This document shows positions 13,924 through 22,576 of a stretch of DNA of 64,000 nucleotides, in pieces (positions within the stretch are counted from its first letter, which is position 1; every line of letters starts with the position of its first letter). The notes beneath the pieces are model-generated. The model had not been told where the DNA came from. It saw only the letters and a program-made list of their open reading frames with translations, and ran no database searches. Where the stretch lies: positions 3,354,501 through 3,418,500 of the forward strand of contig NZ_PPPD01000001.1 in NCBI RefSeq assembly GCF_002901445.1. The letters are read 5' to 3'. The DNA is from Deinococcus koreensis. GTDB lineage: Bacteria; Deinococcota; Deinococci; Deinococcales; Deinococcaceae. The position numbers were made by a program, and so were the translations under genes.

Positions 13924-15087
13924 ATGCGTACACCCACGATCCAGAGCGCCATCCTCCTCGCCACCCTCATGCTCGGCAGCGCGCAGGCGCAGGGCACCAT
14001 CAAGATCGGCGCCATCACCTCGGTGACCGGGCGCTTCGCGGAATTCGGCAAGATGCAACTCGCCGGCTTCAAGGTCGGGGTCGAGGAAGTCAACCGCAAG
14101 GGCGGCGTGCTGGGCAAGAAGCTCGAACTGGTCGTGGAGGACAACGCCAGCGACGTAAATAAGGGCCTGGCCGCCGCCGAGCGGCTGGTCAACGCCGGGG
14201 TGCCCATCGTGATCAACGAGTACTCCAGCTCGCTGGTCAAGGCGCAGGCGCAGTACCTGGCCCGCCAGAAGGTGCCCAACCTGGTCATCACCTCCAGCGG
14301 CGACGACATCACCAAGCCCGGCTCCGACTACATCTTCCGCCTGAACCAGCCCGCCACCGAGTACGCCCGGGTAATCCTGAACATCTTCCGCGACAACAAG
14401 TTCAAGTCCATGGCGGTGATCGCCGGCACCGGAGCCTTCGAGAAGAGCGTAGCCGACGCCGCGCAGCTCATCGCCAAGGAGTACGGCATCACCATCATGG
14501 AAGACCAGCGCTACGACAAGGGCCTGACCGACTTCCGTCCGGTGCTGAACCGCATCAAGGCGAAAAACCCCGACGGCATCCTGATGGTCTCCTACGCCGA
14601 GGACTCCGTGGCCCTGATGCGCCAGGCGCGCGAGGTCGGCGTGAAGCCCCGCCTGTTCGCCGGGGGCGCCGCCGGCTTCGCCCTGCCCGAATTCGTGAAA
14701 GATGCGGGCAGTGCCGCCGAGAGCGTGGTCACCGCGACCGCCTGGATTCCGCAGCTGCGCTACGCCGGCACCCAGAAGCTGAACGTCGATCTGAAGAAGG
14801 CGCTGGGCGGCGCCGACCCCAGCTACCACGCCGCGCAGGCCTACGCCGGCGTGCTGGTCGCCGCCGAGGCCGTCCGCAAGGCTGGCAACACCGACCGCGA
14901 GGCCGTCAAGGCCGCGCTGAACGGCCTGACCATGAACACTTCGTTCGGCCCGATCCAGTTCAAGGACTTCGACGGCTTCAGGAACCAGAATCCGCTGGCG
15001 ATGGTTGCGCAGCAGGTGCAGGGCGGCGCCTTCGTGCCGGTGTACCCCAAGGCCGTAATTCCCAAGCCCATCAAGTTCGAGCGCTGA
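13924..15087 (+). CDS. ABC substrate-binding protein LivK1 (branched-chain amino acid type)
   Basis: A periplasmic ligand receptor of the Peripla_BP_6 family, 387 residues. A signal peptide ends near SAQAQ, and the mature protein starts GTIKIGAITSVTGRFAEFG. It delivers the ligand to the LivH1/M1 permease. Ligand identity (Leu/Ile/Val, other amides or aromatic acids) cannot be read from the sequence. AAGGAG precedes the ATG. A hairpin follows the stop codon, which often raises the level of the binding protein over the membrane subunits. Confidence 0.92.
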   Translation: MRTPTIQSAILLATLMLGSAQAQGTIKIGAITSVTGRFAEFGKMQLAGFKVGVEEVNRKGGVLGKKLELVVEDNASDVNKGLAAAERLVNAGVPIVINEYSSSLVKAQAQYLARQKVPNLVITSSGDDITKPGSDYIFRLNQPATEYARVILNIFRDNKFKSMAVIAGTGAFEKSVADAAQLIAKEYGITIMEDQRYDKGLTDFRPVLNRIKAKNPDGILMVSYAEDSVALMRQAREVGVKPRLFAGGAAGFALPEFVKDAGSAAESVVTATAWIPQLRYAGTQKLNVDLKKALGGADPSYHAAQAYAGVLVAAEAVRKAGNTDREAVKAALNGLTMNTSFGPIQFKDFDGFRNQNPLAMVAQQVQGGAFVPVYPKAVIPKPIKFER

Positions 15088-15095
15088 GCCCCGGT

Positions 15096-15122
15096 GCCCG
15101 CCGCCCTGTCCCATCGGCGGGC
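15096..15122 (+). other. Intra-operon hairpin after livK1
   Basis: Perfect 8-bp stem GCCCGCCG (15096-15103) / CGGCGGGC (15115-15122) with no T run. A probable mRNA-stabilising structure rather than a terminator. The 184 bp between livK1 and livH1 hold no gene. Confidence 0.5.
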
Positions 15123-15271
15123 GGGGCGGCCCGGCATCCCTTCATGCCACAGCAACACCTTGTCCTGTGGAGCGGAGCGAACCATCCCCGGTGGCCAGGG
15201 GGAAGACCCTCCATCTCGCTCAATACGCCAGAACACTCCGATCAGGCATTTCCCCATCCCAGGAGCACTGC

Positions 15272-16159
15272 ATGGACTCAGCCCAGACCACCGCCCTCAT
15301 CCAGACGGTCGCGCAGGGCCTGCTCACGGGCGGCCTCTACGCCTTGATCGGCACCGGCCTGAGCCTGATCTTCGGCGTCATGCGCGTCATCAACTTCGCG
15401 CACGGGGACTTTCTCGCCATCGGCATGTTCATCACGCTGGCGCTGTTCCGCGCCTTCGATCTCGATCCCTATTTCAGCCTGCTGGTGGCCGCGCCGGTGG
15501 GCTTCGCGCTGGGTTTCCTCATCCAGCGCGTCGTGCTCGCGCGGCTGGGCGACCGGCTGAGCGAAGCGTCCATGCTGGCGACCCTGGGCCTGGGCCTGAT
15601 CATCTCGAACACGCTGCTGCTCACCTTCGGGGCGCAGCCGCAGAACATCAACGTGGCCTACGCCACCCAGACCGTGCAGCTCGGCGGCGTGCAGCTCAGC
15701 ATTCCGCTGATCGTGGCGGGGCTGGGCACCCTCGTCTCGATCGCCGCCCTGAACTTCGTCCTGTACCGCACCGAGCTGGGCCGCGCCATCCGTGCCACCG
15801 CGCAAAACCCGCTGGGGGCCGAACTCCAGGGTGTCAAGACGGCGCATATCCAGGCCATCGTGTTCGGGATGGGCGTGGCTTTCGCCGCCATTGCCGGCGT
15901 GCTGCTCATGCCGCTGCTCTACGCCTTCCCCACGGTGGGCGAGAACTACACCACCAAGGCCTTCATCGTGACCGTGCTGGGCGGCCTGGGCAACCTGCCG
16001 GGCGCTGTGGTGGGCGGCCTGGTGCTGGGCGTGATCGAGTCGCTGGGCGCGTTCTACGTCTCGAACAACTACCGCGACGCCTACGGCCTGGTGGCCTTCC
16101 TGCTGGTGCTCCTGCTGCGCCCGGAAGGCCTATTCGGGAAGACGGTGAAGCGGGTATGA
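15272..16159 (+). CDS. ABC permease LivH1
   Basis: Inner-membrane permease of the branched-chain type importer, 295 residues with about eight helices. It carries the LivH signature (GLYALIGTGLSLIFGVMRVINFAHGDF) near the N-terminus and the VTVLGGLGNLPGAVVGGLVLG loop near the C-terminus. AGGAG at 15261-15265 fixes the ATG at 15272; an in-frame ATG 105 bp upstream lacks family similarity. A heptamer-repeat hairpin follows the stop directly. Confidence 0.92.
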   Translation: MDSAQTTALIQTVAQGLLTGGLYALIGTGLSLIFGVMRVINFAHGDFLAIGMFITLALFRAFDLDPYFSLLVAAPVGFALGFLIQRVVLARLGDRLSEASMLATLGLGLIISNTLLLTFGAQPQNINVAYATQTVQLGGVQLSIPLIVAGLGTLVSIAALNFVLYRTELGRAIRATAQNPLGAELQGVKTAHIQAIVFGMGVAFAAIAGVLLMPLLYAFPTVGENYTTKAFIVTVLGGLGNLPGAVVGGLVLGVIESLGAFYVSNNYRDAYGLVAFLLVLLLRPEGLFGKTVKRV

Positions 16160-16163
16160 ACGG

Positions 16164-16273
16164 GATGCAGATGGCAGATGGCAGATGGCAGAGGGCTATG
16201 AGCTCTGGGCTCTGGGCTCTGAGCAAAAGCGTGACTGCGCCTGTTCAGAGCTCACAGCTCAGAGCTCATAGCC
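16164..16273. repeat. Heptamer-repeat hairpin, locus 1 (livH1/livM1)
   Basis: An unpaired block of four 7-bp units (GATGCAG then ATGGCAG three times, 16164-16191) precedes the hairpin. Left arm: GGCTATG, AGCTCTG, GGCTCTG, GGCTCTG (16194-16221). Right arm: CAGAGCT, CACAGCT, CAGAGCT, CATAGCC (16246-16273). The outer 14 bp pair perfectly. It begins 4 nt after the livH1 stop. Confidence 0.85.
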
Positions 16274-16298
16274 AAAGGTGTCCAGTCCGAGGCCCCCG

Positions 16299-17300
16299 AT
16301 GACCGCCGCACTCACTCCCGCCCGGCCCCGCGCGCTGACCTTCGGGAACGTGTGGCTCAGCGTGGCGCTGCTGGCGGTCATGGCGCTGTATCCGATGGTG
16401 TTCGGCAAGACATTGAACTTCGGGGTGTCCACCCTTATCTTTGCCGGGCTGGCGATGAGCTGGAACATCCTGGGCGGCTGGGCGGGGCAGATCAGCCTGG
16501 GGCACGCGGCGTTGCTGGGCATGGGCGCCTACACCATGACCATCCTCGCCACGCCGGAGCGGGTGCCCGCCTTCTTCGGGGGGCCGGTGGCGCCGTGGTG
16601 GGGCGCGCTGATCGGCATGGGCATCGCCGCTCTTCTCGCGCTGGTGTGGGGCGGGCTGACCTTCCGGCTGCGGGGATCGTACTTCACGCTCTCCACCATC
16701 GCCGTGGCCCTGGTGCTGCGGCTGGTCGCCATCAACTCCGACTGGACGGGGGGCAGTGAAGGACTGTTCATGCCCGAGCTGCCGCGCTTTCTGGGCTTCG
16801 ACCTGTTCGAGCGGCGCACCGAGTACTGGCTCGCCTTCGCCTTCGTGGCCCTGACCCTGCTGATCACCCACCTGATTCGCCGCTCGCGGCTGGGCTACGC
16901 CCTGCAGGCCGTGCGCGAGGACGAGGATGGTGCGCGCGCGCTGGGCATCGATCCGACCCGCATGAAGGTGATCGCTTTTGTGATCAGCGCCGCGCTGACC
17001 GCACTCGGCGGCGCCCTCTACGCCGTCTACCTGCAGGCCTTCGAGCCCCACACGCTGCTGGAGCTGCCCATCTCGGTGCAGATCGCCCTGATGGCGATCA
17101 TCGGCGGGCGCGGCTCGATCCAGGGGCCGGCCATCGGCGCCATCCTGCTGGCCGTGTTCGGAGAGGTCTTCCGCAACGTGTTCGCCAACGCCAACCTGCT
17201 CATCTACGGCGTGCTGATCCTGGTGGTGACGCTGTTCGCGCCCAACGGCATCATGGGTCTGTTCCGGCGGGGCGGAAACAAGCTGGGGACGGCCAGATGA
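16299..17300 (+). CDS. ABC permease LivM1
   Basis: Second permease subunit, 333 residues with about nine helices. Conserved LivM blocks are present: NILGGWAGQISLGHAALLGMGAY, LRGSYFTLSTIA and the coupling-loop region VREDEDGARALGIDP. I prefer the ATG at 16299, with CGAGG six bases upstream, over a GTG at 16278 that falls in the repeat flank. The stop overlaps the livG1 start by ATGA, so translation is coupled. Confidence 0.92.
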   Translation: MTAALTPARPRALTFGNVWLSVALLAVMALYPMVFGKTLNFGVSTLIFAGLAMSWNILGGWAGQISLGHAALLGMGAYTMTILATPERVPAFFGGPVAPWWGALIGMGIAALLALVWGGLTFRLRGSYFTLSTIAVALVLRLVAINSDWTGGSEGLFMPELPRFLGFDLFERRTEYWLAFAFVALTLLITHLIRRSRLGYALQAVREDEDGARALGIDPTRMKVIAFVISAALTALGGALYAVYLQAFEPHTLLELPISVQIALMAIIGGRGSIQGPAIGAILLAVFGEVFRNVFANANLLIYGVLILVVTLFAPNGIMGLFRRGGNKLGTAR

Positions 17301-18085
17301 GTGCGCCCCAGCCCACCATCCCGGCACTCGTAAATTTCGGGGGCCAGCCCGTCCATGCGCCGGCCGGCGAGCCGCTGCTGCGCGCCGAACACGTCACCGT
17401 GCGCTTCGGCGGGGTCGTGGCGGTCAGGGACATCAGTCTGGCGGTGCGGCCCGGCGAGATCGTGGGCCTGATCGGCCCCAACGGTGCCGGCAAGACCACG
17501 CTGTTCAACGCCCTGACCGGCTTCGTGCGCGCCAGCGAAGGCCGCGTGACCTTCGCCGGCCGCGACATCACCCACCTGCAGCCGCAGGTGCGGGCGAAGA
17601 TGGGCATGGCACGCACCTTCCAGGTCGAGCGGCCCTTCGAAGACCTGAGCGTGCTGGAAAACGTACTGGTGGCGGCTTTCCTGAACAGGCGCGGCCGCGC
17701 CGCCGAGAATCACGCCTATGACGTGCTGGAGCGCGTGGGCCTGGCCGACCGGGCCGCGCAGCCCGCCTCGCAGCTCAACCTGGCCCGGCGCCGCCGCCTG
17801 GAGATCGCCAAGGCGCTGGCCCTGGAGCCGCGCATGCTGTTCCTCGACGAGAGCATCGCCGGCCTGAACCCGCCCGCGCAGCAGGAGATGGTCGCGCTGG
17901 TGCGGCAACTGGCGCAGTCCGGCCTGGGCATCGTGATGGTCGAGCACATCATGCACGTGATCATGAGCCTGTCGGATCACGTGATCTGCATGGCCTTCGG
18001 CGAACTGCTCGCGGAGGGCGACCCGAAGCACGTGGCCGCCCACCCCGACGTGATCCGCGCCTACCTGGGGGACGACGATGATTGA
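17297..18085 (+). CDS. ABC ATPase LivG1
   Basis: Cytoplasmic ATP-binding subunit, 262 residues. Walker A is GPNGAGKTT and Walker B is MLFLDESIAGLNP with the catalytic Glu kept. The ABC signature is degenerate (LNLARRRRLEI in place of LSGGQ), as in some LivG branches. It has a ~25-residue N-terminal extension before the fold. Start overlaps livM1; the stop is followed within 8 bp by a heptamer-repeat hairpin that separates it from livF1. Confidence 0.9.
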   Translation: MSAPQPTIPALVNFGGQPVHAPAGEPLLRAEHVTVRFGGVVAVRDISLAVRPGEIVGLIGPNGAGKTTLFNALTGFVRASEGRVTFAGRDITHLQPQVRAKMGMARTFQVERPFEDLSVLENVLVAAFLNRRGRAAENHAYDVLERVGLADRAAQPASQLNLARRRRLEIAKALALEPRMLFLDESIAGLNPPAQQEMVALVRQLAQSGLGIVMVEHIMHVIMSLSDHVICMAFGELLAEGDPKHVAAHPDVIRAYLGDDDD

Positions 18086-18092
18086 ATACGCA

Positions 18093-18167
18093 GGCTATGA
18101 GCTATGGGCTATGAGCTATGAACAGGCACCCGTCTTGCTCATCGCTCATCGCTCAAAGCTCACAGCC
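18093..18167. repeat. Heptamer-repeat hairpin, locus 2 (livG1/livF1)
   Basis: Left arm GGCTATG, AGCTATG, GGCTATG, AGCTATG (18093-18120). Right arm of four related units built on GCTCATC, ending GCTCACAGCC (18136-18167). The arms pair imperfectly over about 30 bp. Confidence 0.8.
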
Positions 18168-18184
18168 AATTCTGGCGGCCGCCC

Positions 18185-18946
18185 ATGACCTCCCACACTC
18201 CCCAACCCCCCACCCGCCCCGCCTTCACCCCCGGCGAGCGCGTGCTGGACGTGCAGGGGCTCGAAGTCGCCTATGGCGAGGTGCAGGTCGTGTTCGGCGT
18301 GTCGCTGCACGTCGACAAGGGCGAACTCGTCGGGCTGGTGGGCGGCAACGGCTCGGGCAAGAGCACCATCCTCCGGGTCGTGTCTGGAATGCTGAAAGCT
18401 CGCGGAGGTACAGCCACCTACCGGGGTCAGAATCTCAACGGCGTGCCGCCCCACCGGATCACCGAGATGCGCGTGGCGCACGTGCCCATGGGCCGGCAGC
18501 TCTTCGGCCAGATGACCGTCGAGGAAAACCTGCTGATGGGCGCCTACCTGCCCCGCACCAAGGCGAACCGTGCCGTCAACCTGCAGAAGGTCTACGACTT
18601 CTTCCCGCGCCTGACCGAGAAACGGGCCTCGCCCGCCGCCGCCCTGTCGGGGGGCGAGCAGCAGATGGTCGCCATCGGCCGCGCGCTGATGAGCGAGCCC
18701 GAGGTGCTGCTGATGGACGAGCCCAGCCTGGGCCTCGCGCCCCTGGTGGTGGCCGAGGTCATGCGCGTGATCGGCTCGCTGCGAGAGCTGGGCCTGACCG
18801 TGCTGCTGGTCGAGCAGAACGTCCGGCAGGTGCTGAAGGTCACGGACCGGACATACGTGCTCGAACTCGGCAAGCTGGTCAAGGAAGGCCCCAGCCGGGA
18901 GCTGATGGGCAACCCGGACATCATCAAGGCGTATCTGGGGGTGTGA
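18185..18946 (+). CDS. ABC ATPase LivF1
   Basis: Second ATPase subunit, 253 residues. Walker A GGNGSGKST, signature LSGGEQQMVAIGRAL and Walker B VLLMDEPSLGLAP are intact, with the LivF-type VEQNVRQ end. It closes the K-H-M-G-F order of liv1. Separated from livG1 by the 75-bp hairpin locus, so it is not translationally coupled although probably in the same transcript. A terminator lies 15 bp after the stop. Confidence 0.92.
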   Translation: MTSHTPQPPTRPAFTPGERVLDVQGLEVAYGEVQVVFGVSLHVDKGELVGLVGGNGSGKSTILRVVSGMLKARGGTATYRGQNLNGVPPHRITEMRVAHVPMGRQLFGQMTVEENLLMGAYLPRTKANRAVNLQKVYDFFPRLTEKRASPAAALSGGEQQMVAIGRALMSEPEVLLMDEPSLGLAPLVVAEVMRVIGSLRELGLTVLLVEQNVRQVLKVTDRTYVLELGKLVKEGPSRELMGNPDIIKAYLGV

Positions 18947-18960
18947 TCGGCAGGGGAAGA

Positions 18961-18995
18961 GGCGTCCGGGTGCTGGTCTGGACGCCCCCTTCTAC
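18961..18995 (+). terminator. Terminator of the liv1 operon
   Basis: Stem GGCGTCC (18961-18967) / GGACGCC (18980-18986), followed by a C/T-rich tract. It lies just before the convergent MBL gene. Confidence 0.7.
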
Positions 18996-19729
18996 TTTCT
19001 GGAGGCCGTGACGATCTGTTTCGCTCCCACCGCGCCCCCGGTGGTCATCCCGGTCAGCCGGCCGACCAGGGCCGAGACGCGCCGCGTCAGGGCGGACGGC
19101 TCGCGCCCGGCCTCCGCTTCCTCCACGGCGCGGCGCATGGCGGGCAGCGGATCGGGAATGATGGGGCCATGCCCAGGCGCCAGGAAGCGGGCGGGCACGT
19201 CCAGCAGGGCGCGGGCGCTGCGCGTGGTCTGGGCGGGGTCGTGCGTGCCCAGGGTGGGCAGGGGGAACAGCGCGTTCAGCACACTCGCCACATGCAGCCC
19301 CGGCACGTTCACGAAGGTGTCTCCGGCATAGAGCGTGCCATCCCGCTCGTCGAGGTAGGCGACGTGGCCCGGCGAGTGTCCGGGCGTCTCGATGACGCTC
19401 AGCGAGCCCACGCGGTCGCCCGCCCTGAGCAGTCGGTCGGGAGCCGTCTTGCTTCCTCGCTCGGCCAGCAGGGCCACGTCACCTTCGCCCACCAGCACCT
19501 CCAGCCCGGGCAGGGCCGCCTTCAGCGCGTCCACTGCGCCGATGTGGTCGTCGTGGGCGTGGGTCAGGGCGATGCGCCGCAGCGGGCGGCCACTCTGCCT
19601 GATGGTCGAGACGACGAACCGTTCCAGGCCGGGCAGGCCGGCGTCGATCAGGGTGAAGCCGTCGTCCTCGGGGATCAGGTAGGAGTTCACGAGTCCGAAC
19701 TGGGCGTGGCGCAGGGGCGGGCGGGTCAT
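18992..19729 (-). CDS. MBL-fold metallohydrolase
   Basis: A zinc hydrolase of the metallo-beta-lactamase superfamily, 245 residues, no signal peptide. Metal motifs are THAHDDH, GHSPGH, the Asp in YAGDTF and the late GHG. The short architecture resembles glyoxalase II-like or lactonase-like members; the substrate cannot be assigned. The ATG overlaps the stop of the YrdB-like gene (ATGA type), so the two form one operon controlled from the tetR intergenic region. Confidence 0.88.
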   Translation of the reverse strand: MTRPPLRHAQFGLVNSYLIPEDDGFTLIDAGLPGLERFVVSTIRQSGRPLRRIALTHAHDDHIGAVDALKAALPGLEVLVGEGDVALLAERGSKTAPDRLLRAGDRVGSLSVIETPGHSPGHVAYLDERDGTLYAGDTFVNVPGLHVASVLNALFPLPTLGTHDPAQTTRSARALLDVPARFLAPGHGPIIPDPLPAMRRAVEEAEAGREPSALTRRVSALVGRLTGMTTGGAVGAKQIVTASRK

Positions 19730-20070
19730 CGGGTACCTCCCAGGGTGATGCCGAGCAGGGCGAGGGCGAAGTAGGCAGCGGCGGTCAGGGGGCCGGTGAC
19801 GGCAGTCAGGGCGAGGGCGCAGACGGCGAATACCGCCAGCTTAGCCAGCGGCCACGCCAGGCCCGTCACAGGGCGGGTGGCCCGCGGCGACAGAAAGCGG
19901 GCCCAGAGCACGGACACCGCCAATGGCGGCAGGAGAACCCCGGCCCATCCGAACCGTTGCCAGCCCCAGGCCATCAGCGCGCCCAGGCCGACCATCTCCA
20001 GTCCCAGCGCCAGGCCATCCGCCCAGGAGAGGTGTGGCTGCTGCAGCGAATGAACACTGTTCGCTTTCAT
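19726..20070 (-). CDS. YrdB-family membrane protein (DUF2568)
   Basis: A small 114-residue membrane protein with four helices, carrying WGWQRFGW and VSVLWARFLSPRA, typical of YrdB. Function unknown. The ATG at 20068-20070 lies 7 nt after a TACAGT -10 whose TTGACA -35 is at ideal distance. A frame extension upstream of this ATG would run through the promoter and is rejected. Translationally coupled to the MBL hydrolase and divergent from tetR. Confidence 0.82.
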   Translation of the reverse strand: MKANSVHSLQQPHLSWADGLALGLEMVGLGALMAWGWQRFGWAGVLLPPLAVSVLWARFLSPRATRPVTGLAWPLAKLAVFAVCALALTAVTGPLTAAAYFALALLGITLGGTR

Positions 20071-20077
20071 GGTGAAC

Positions 20078-20106
20078 ACTGTACTTCTTCCTTCAAGGGC
20101 TGTCAA
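20078..20106 (-). promoter_or_regulatory. Promoter of the YrdB-MBL operon
   Basis: Minus strand -35 TTGACA (20101-20106), 17-bp spacer, -10 TACAGT (20078-20083). The ATG is 7 nt downstream, so the mRNA is leaderless. One of the best promoters in the window. Confidence 0.8.
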
Positions 20107-20110
20107 GACG

Positions 20111-20116
20111 TACACT
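20111..20116 (+). promoter_or_regulatory. -10 box of tetR
   Basis: TACACT, 7 nt before the ATG at 20124 and embedded in operator copy 3; leaderless and autoregulatory by position. Confidence 0.65.
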
Positions 20117-20123
20117 GTTCGCT

Positions 20124-20717
20124 ATGCCCTACCCGACCAAGCTCACCCCGGACGCGATTCTCGACGCCGCCTGGGCGCTGCTGGGCAACGGAGGCCCCGA
20201 AGCGCTGAGCATGAGGCCCCTCGCCGACGCCCTCGGGGTGCGTCCCGGCAGCCTCTACCGGCATATCGAGAGCCGCGACGCCCTGATCCGGACGCTGGCC
20301 GAGCGCTCGGCCCTGGCCCTGCAGGCCGAGCTTCTGGCGGCGGCGTCCGGACACCCATCCCGCGACGCCCTTCAGGCCGCCTCGCTGGCCTACCTGCACT
20401 ATGCCCGCTCCCAGCCCCACGCCTACGGCCTGCTGCTGAACCCGGATCACCAGACCGGGCAGGCGGGCATCCAGACCCCGCCGGGCAAGGCGCTGTGGAA
20501 CACCCTGCTGGCTCTGGTCGGTGCGCTCAGCGGCGACCCAGACGACACGAACCACGCAGTCGCCCTCTGGACGTTCCTGCACGGCGCCTCGGCCCTGGAG
20601 CGGGCGGGCATCTACGGGGCCAGTGGCCCGCGCGGCGGGCTGGACGTGGGGCTGGTCGCGCTGCTTGATCACATGGAGGCCGCCGCACAGCAGACCGCCC
20701 GTAACCGCCCTTCCTGA
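20124..20717 (+). CDS. TetR-family transcriptional regulator
   Basis: A 197-residue repressor. The N-terminal helix-turn-helix includes SMRPLADALGVRPGSLYRHIES. The C-terminal ligand domain has the WHG-like pattern (PHAYGLLLNP, LWTFLHGASALE) common in this subfamily. It is divergent from the YrdB-MBL operon, and three near-identical sites lie between them, so it probably represses both directions until an unknown ligand binds. Confidence 0.9.
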   Translation: MPYPTKLTPDAILDAAWALLGNGGPEALSMRPLADALGVRPGSLYRHIESRDALIRTLAERSALALQAELLAAASGHPSRDALQAASLAYLHYARSQPHAYGLLLNPDHQTGQAGIQTPPGKALWNTLLALVGALSGDPDDTNHAVALWTFLHGASALERAGIYGASGPRGGLDVGLVALLDHMEAAAQQTARNRPS

Positions 20718-20736
20718 CCCACTGGCCCGGCCCGCG

Positions 20737-20742
20737 TAGACT
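20737..20742 (+). promoter_or_regulatory. -10 box of ispG
   Basis: TAGACT, 6 nt before the ATG at 20749; leaderless pattern. Confidence 0.55.
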
Positions 20743-20748
20743 TGGGCC

Positions 20749-21975
<1,227 letters not shown>

Positions 21976-22040
21976 TGTTTCTTGGCCGTGCCTGCCGATG
22001 GCTAGGCGCAAGGTAAAGGGCAAACCAACGCGCAGACCGT

Positions 22041-22046
22041 TACCCT
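22041..22046 (+). promoter_or_regulatory. -10 box of the DUF4259 gene
   Basis: TACCCT, 6 nt before the ATG at 22053; leaderless pattern. Confidence 0.45.
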
Positions 22047-22052
22047 GGGGGC

Positions 22053-22454
22053 ATGGGTACCTGGGGCACCGGCAGTTTCGAGAACGACAGCGCCGCCGAC
22101 TTCATCAAGGAAGTCGTCGAGGACGGCGCGGTAGCACTCCGGGAGGCGCTGGAGATCGTCCTCGACCCGGAGCTGGACGACGTGGAGGCCGAGGAAGGCG
22201 CGCGGGCCATCGCCGCCGCCGAGATCGTCGCCGCCGCGCTGTCGGGCGACATGAAGTACATCTCGGACGACGATCTGCAGAGCTGGATCGAGGAGCGGGA
22301 CGCCAGCGAACTCACCGGGCACCGCGAACTGGCGCTGGAAGCCGTGGAGCGGGTGATCGGCCCCGCCAGCGAACTGCCGGAGCTGTGGGAGGAGTCCGAC
22401 GATCAGGCGGGCTGGCTGGCCGAGGTGCAGCGCCTGCGCTCAGCGCTGGTCTGA
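22053..22454 (+). CDS. DUF4259 domain protein
   Basis: A 133-residue acidic soluble protein opening with MGTWGTGSFENDSAADF, the hallmark of DUF4259. The rest is helical and rich in Glu and Asp. Family members are widespread single-domain proteins of unknown function, often near toxin-immunity or stress genes. Nothing in the neighbourhood points to a partner. Confidence 0.85.
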   Translation: MGTWGTGSFENDSAADFIKEVVEDGAVALREALEIVLDPELDDVEAEEGARAIAAAEIVAAALSGDMKYISDDDLQSWIEERDASELTGHRELALEAVERVIGPASELPELWEESDDQAGWLAEVQRLRSALV

Positions 22455-22576
22455 GGACGGGCCCCGGCGCCTGAGCTGGGGCGAACCCAGGGACTGACCG
22501 GCATATGGAGCGGCCTCCGCCGAGAGTACGGGTGTGCCCTCCACCCTTGCGCGGTGAACCGGAGCCGCCGGGTCTC

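Larger units (their letters stand above)
20045..20122. promoter_or_regulatory. Three-copy operator, probable TetR sites
   Basis: Copies of GAACACTGTTCGC: 20052-20064 (complete), 20074-20084 (GAACACTGTAC) and 20110-20122 (GTACACTGTTCGC). The core GAACA-C-TGTTC is palindromic. Copy 2 covers the minus-strand -10; copy 3 covers the tetR -10. Confidence 0.7.

Noticed and set aside
16164..16273. Heptamer repeats as a CRISPR or tRNA-like array
   Set aside because: Units are 7 bp, contiguous, without spacers, and the arms are inverted complements; no cas genes are present.
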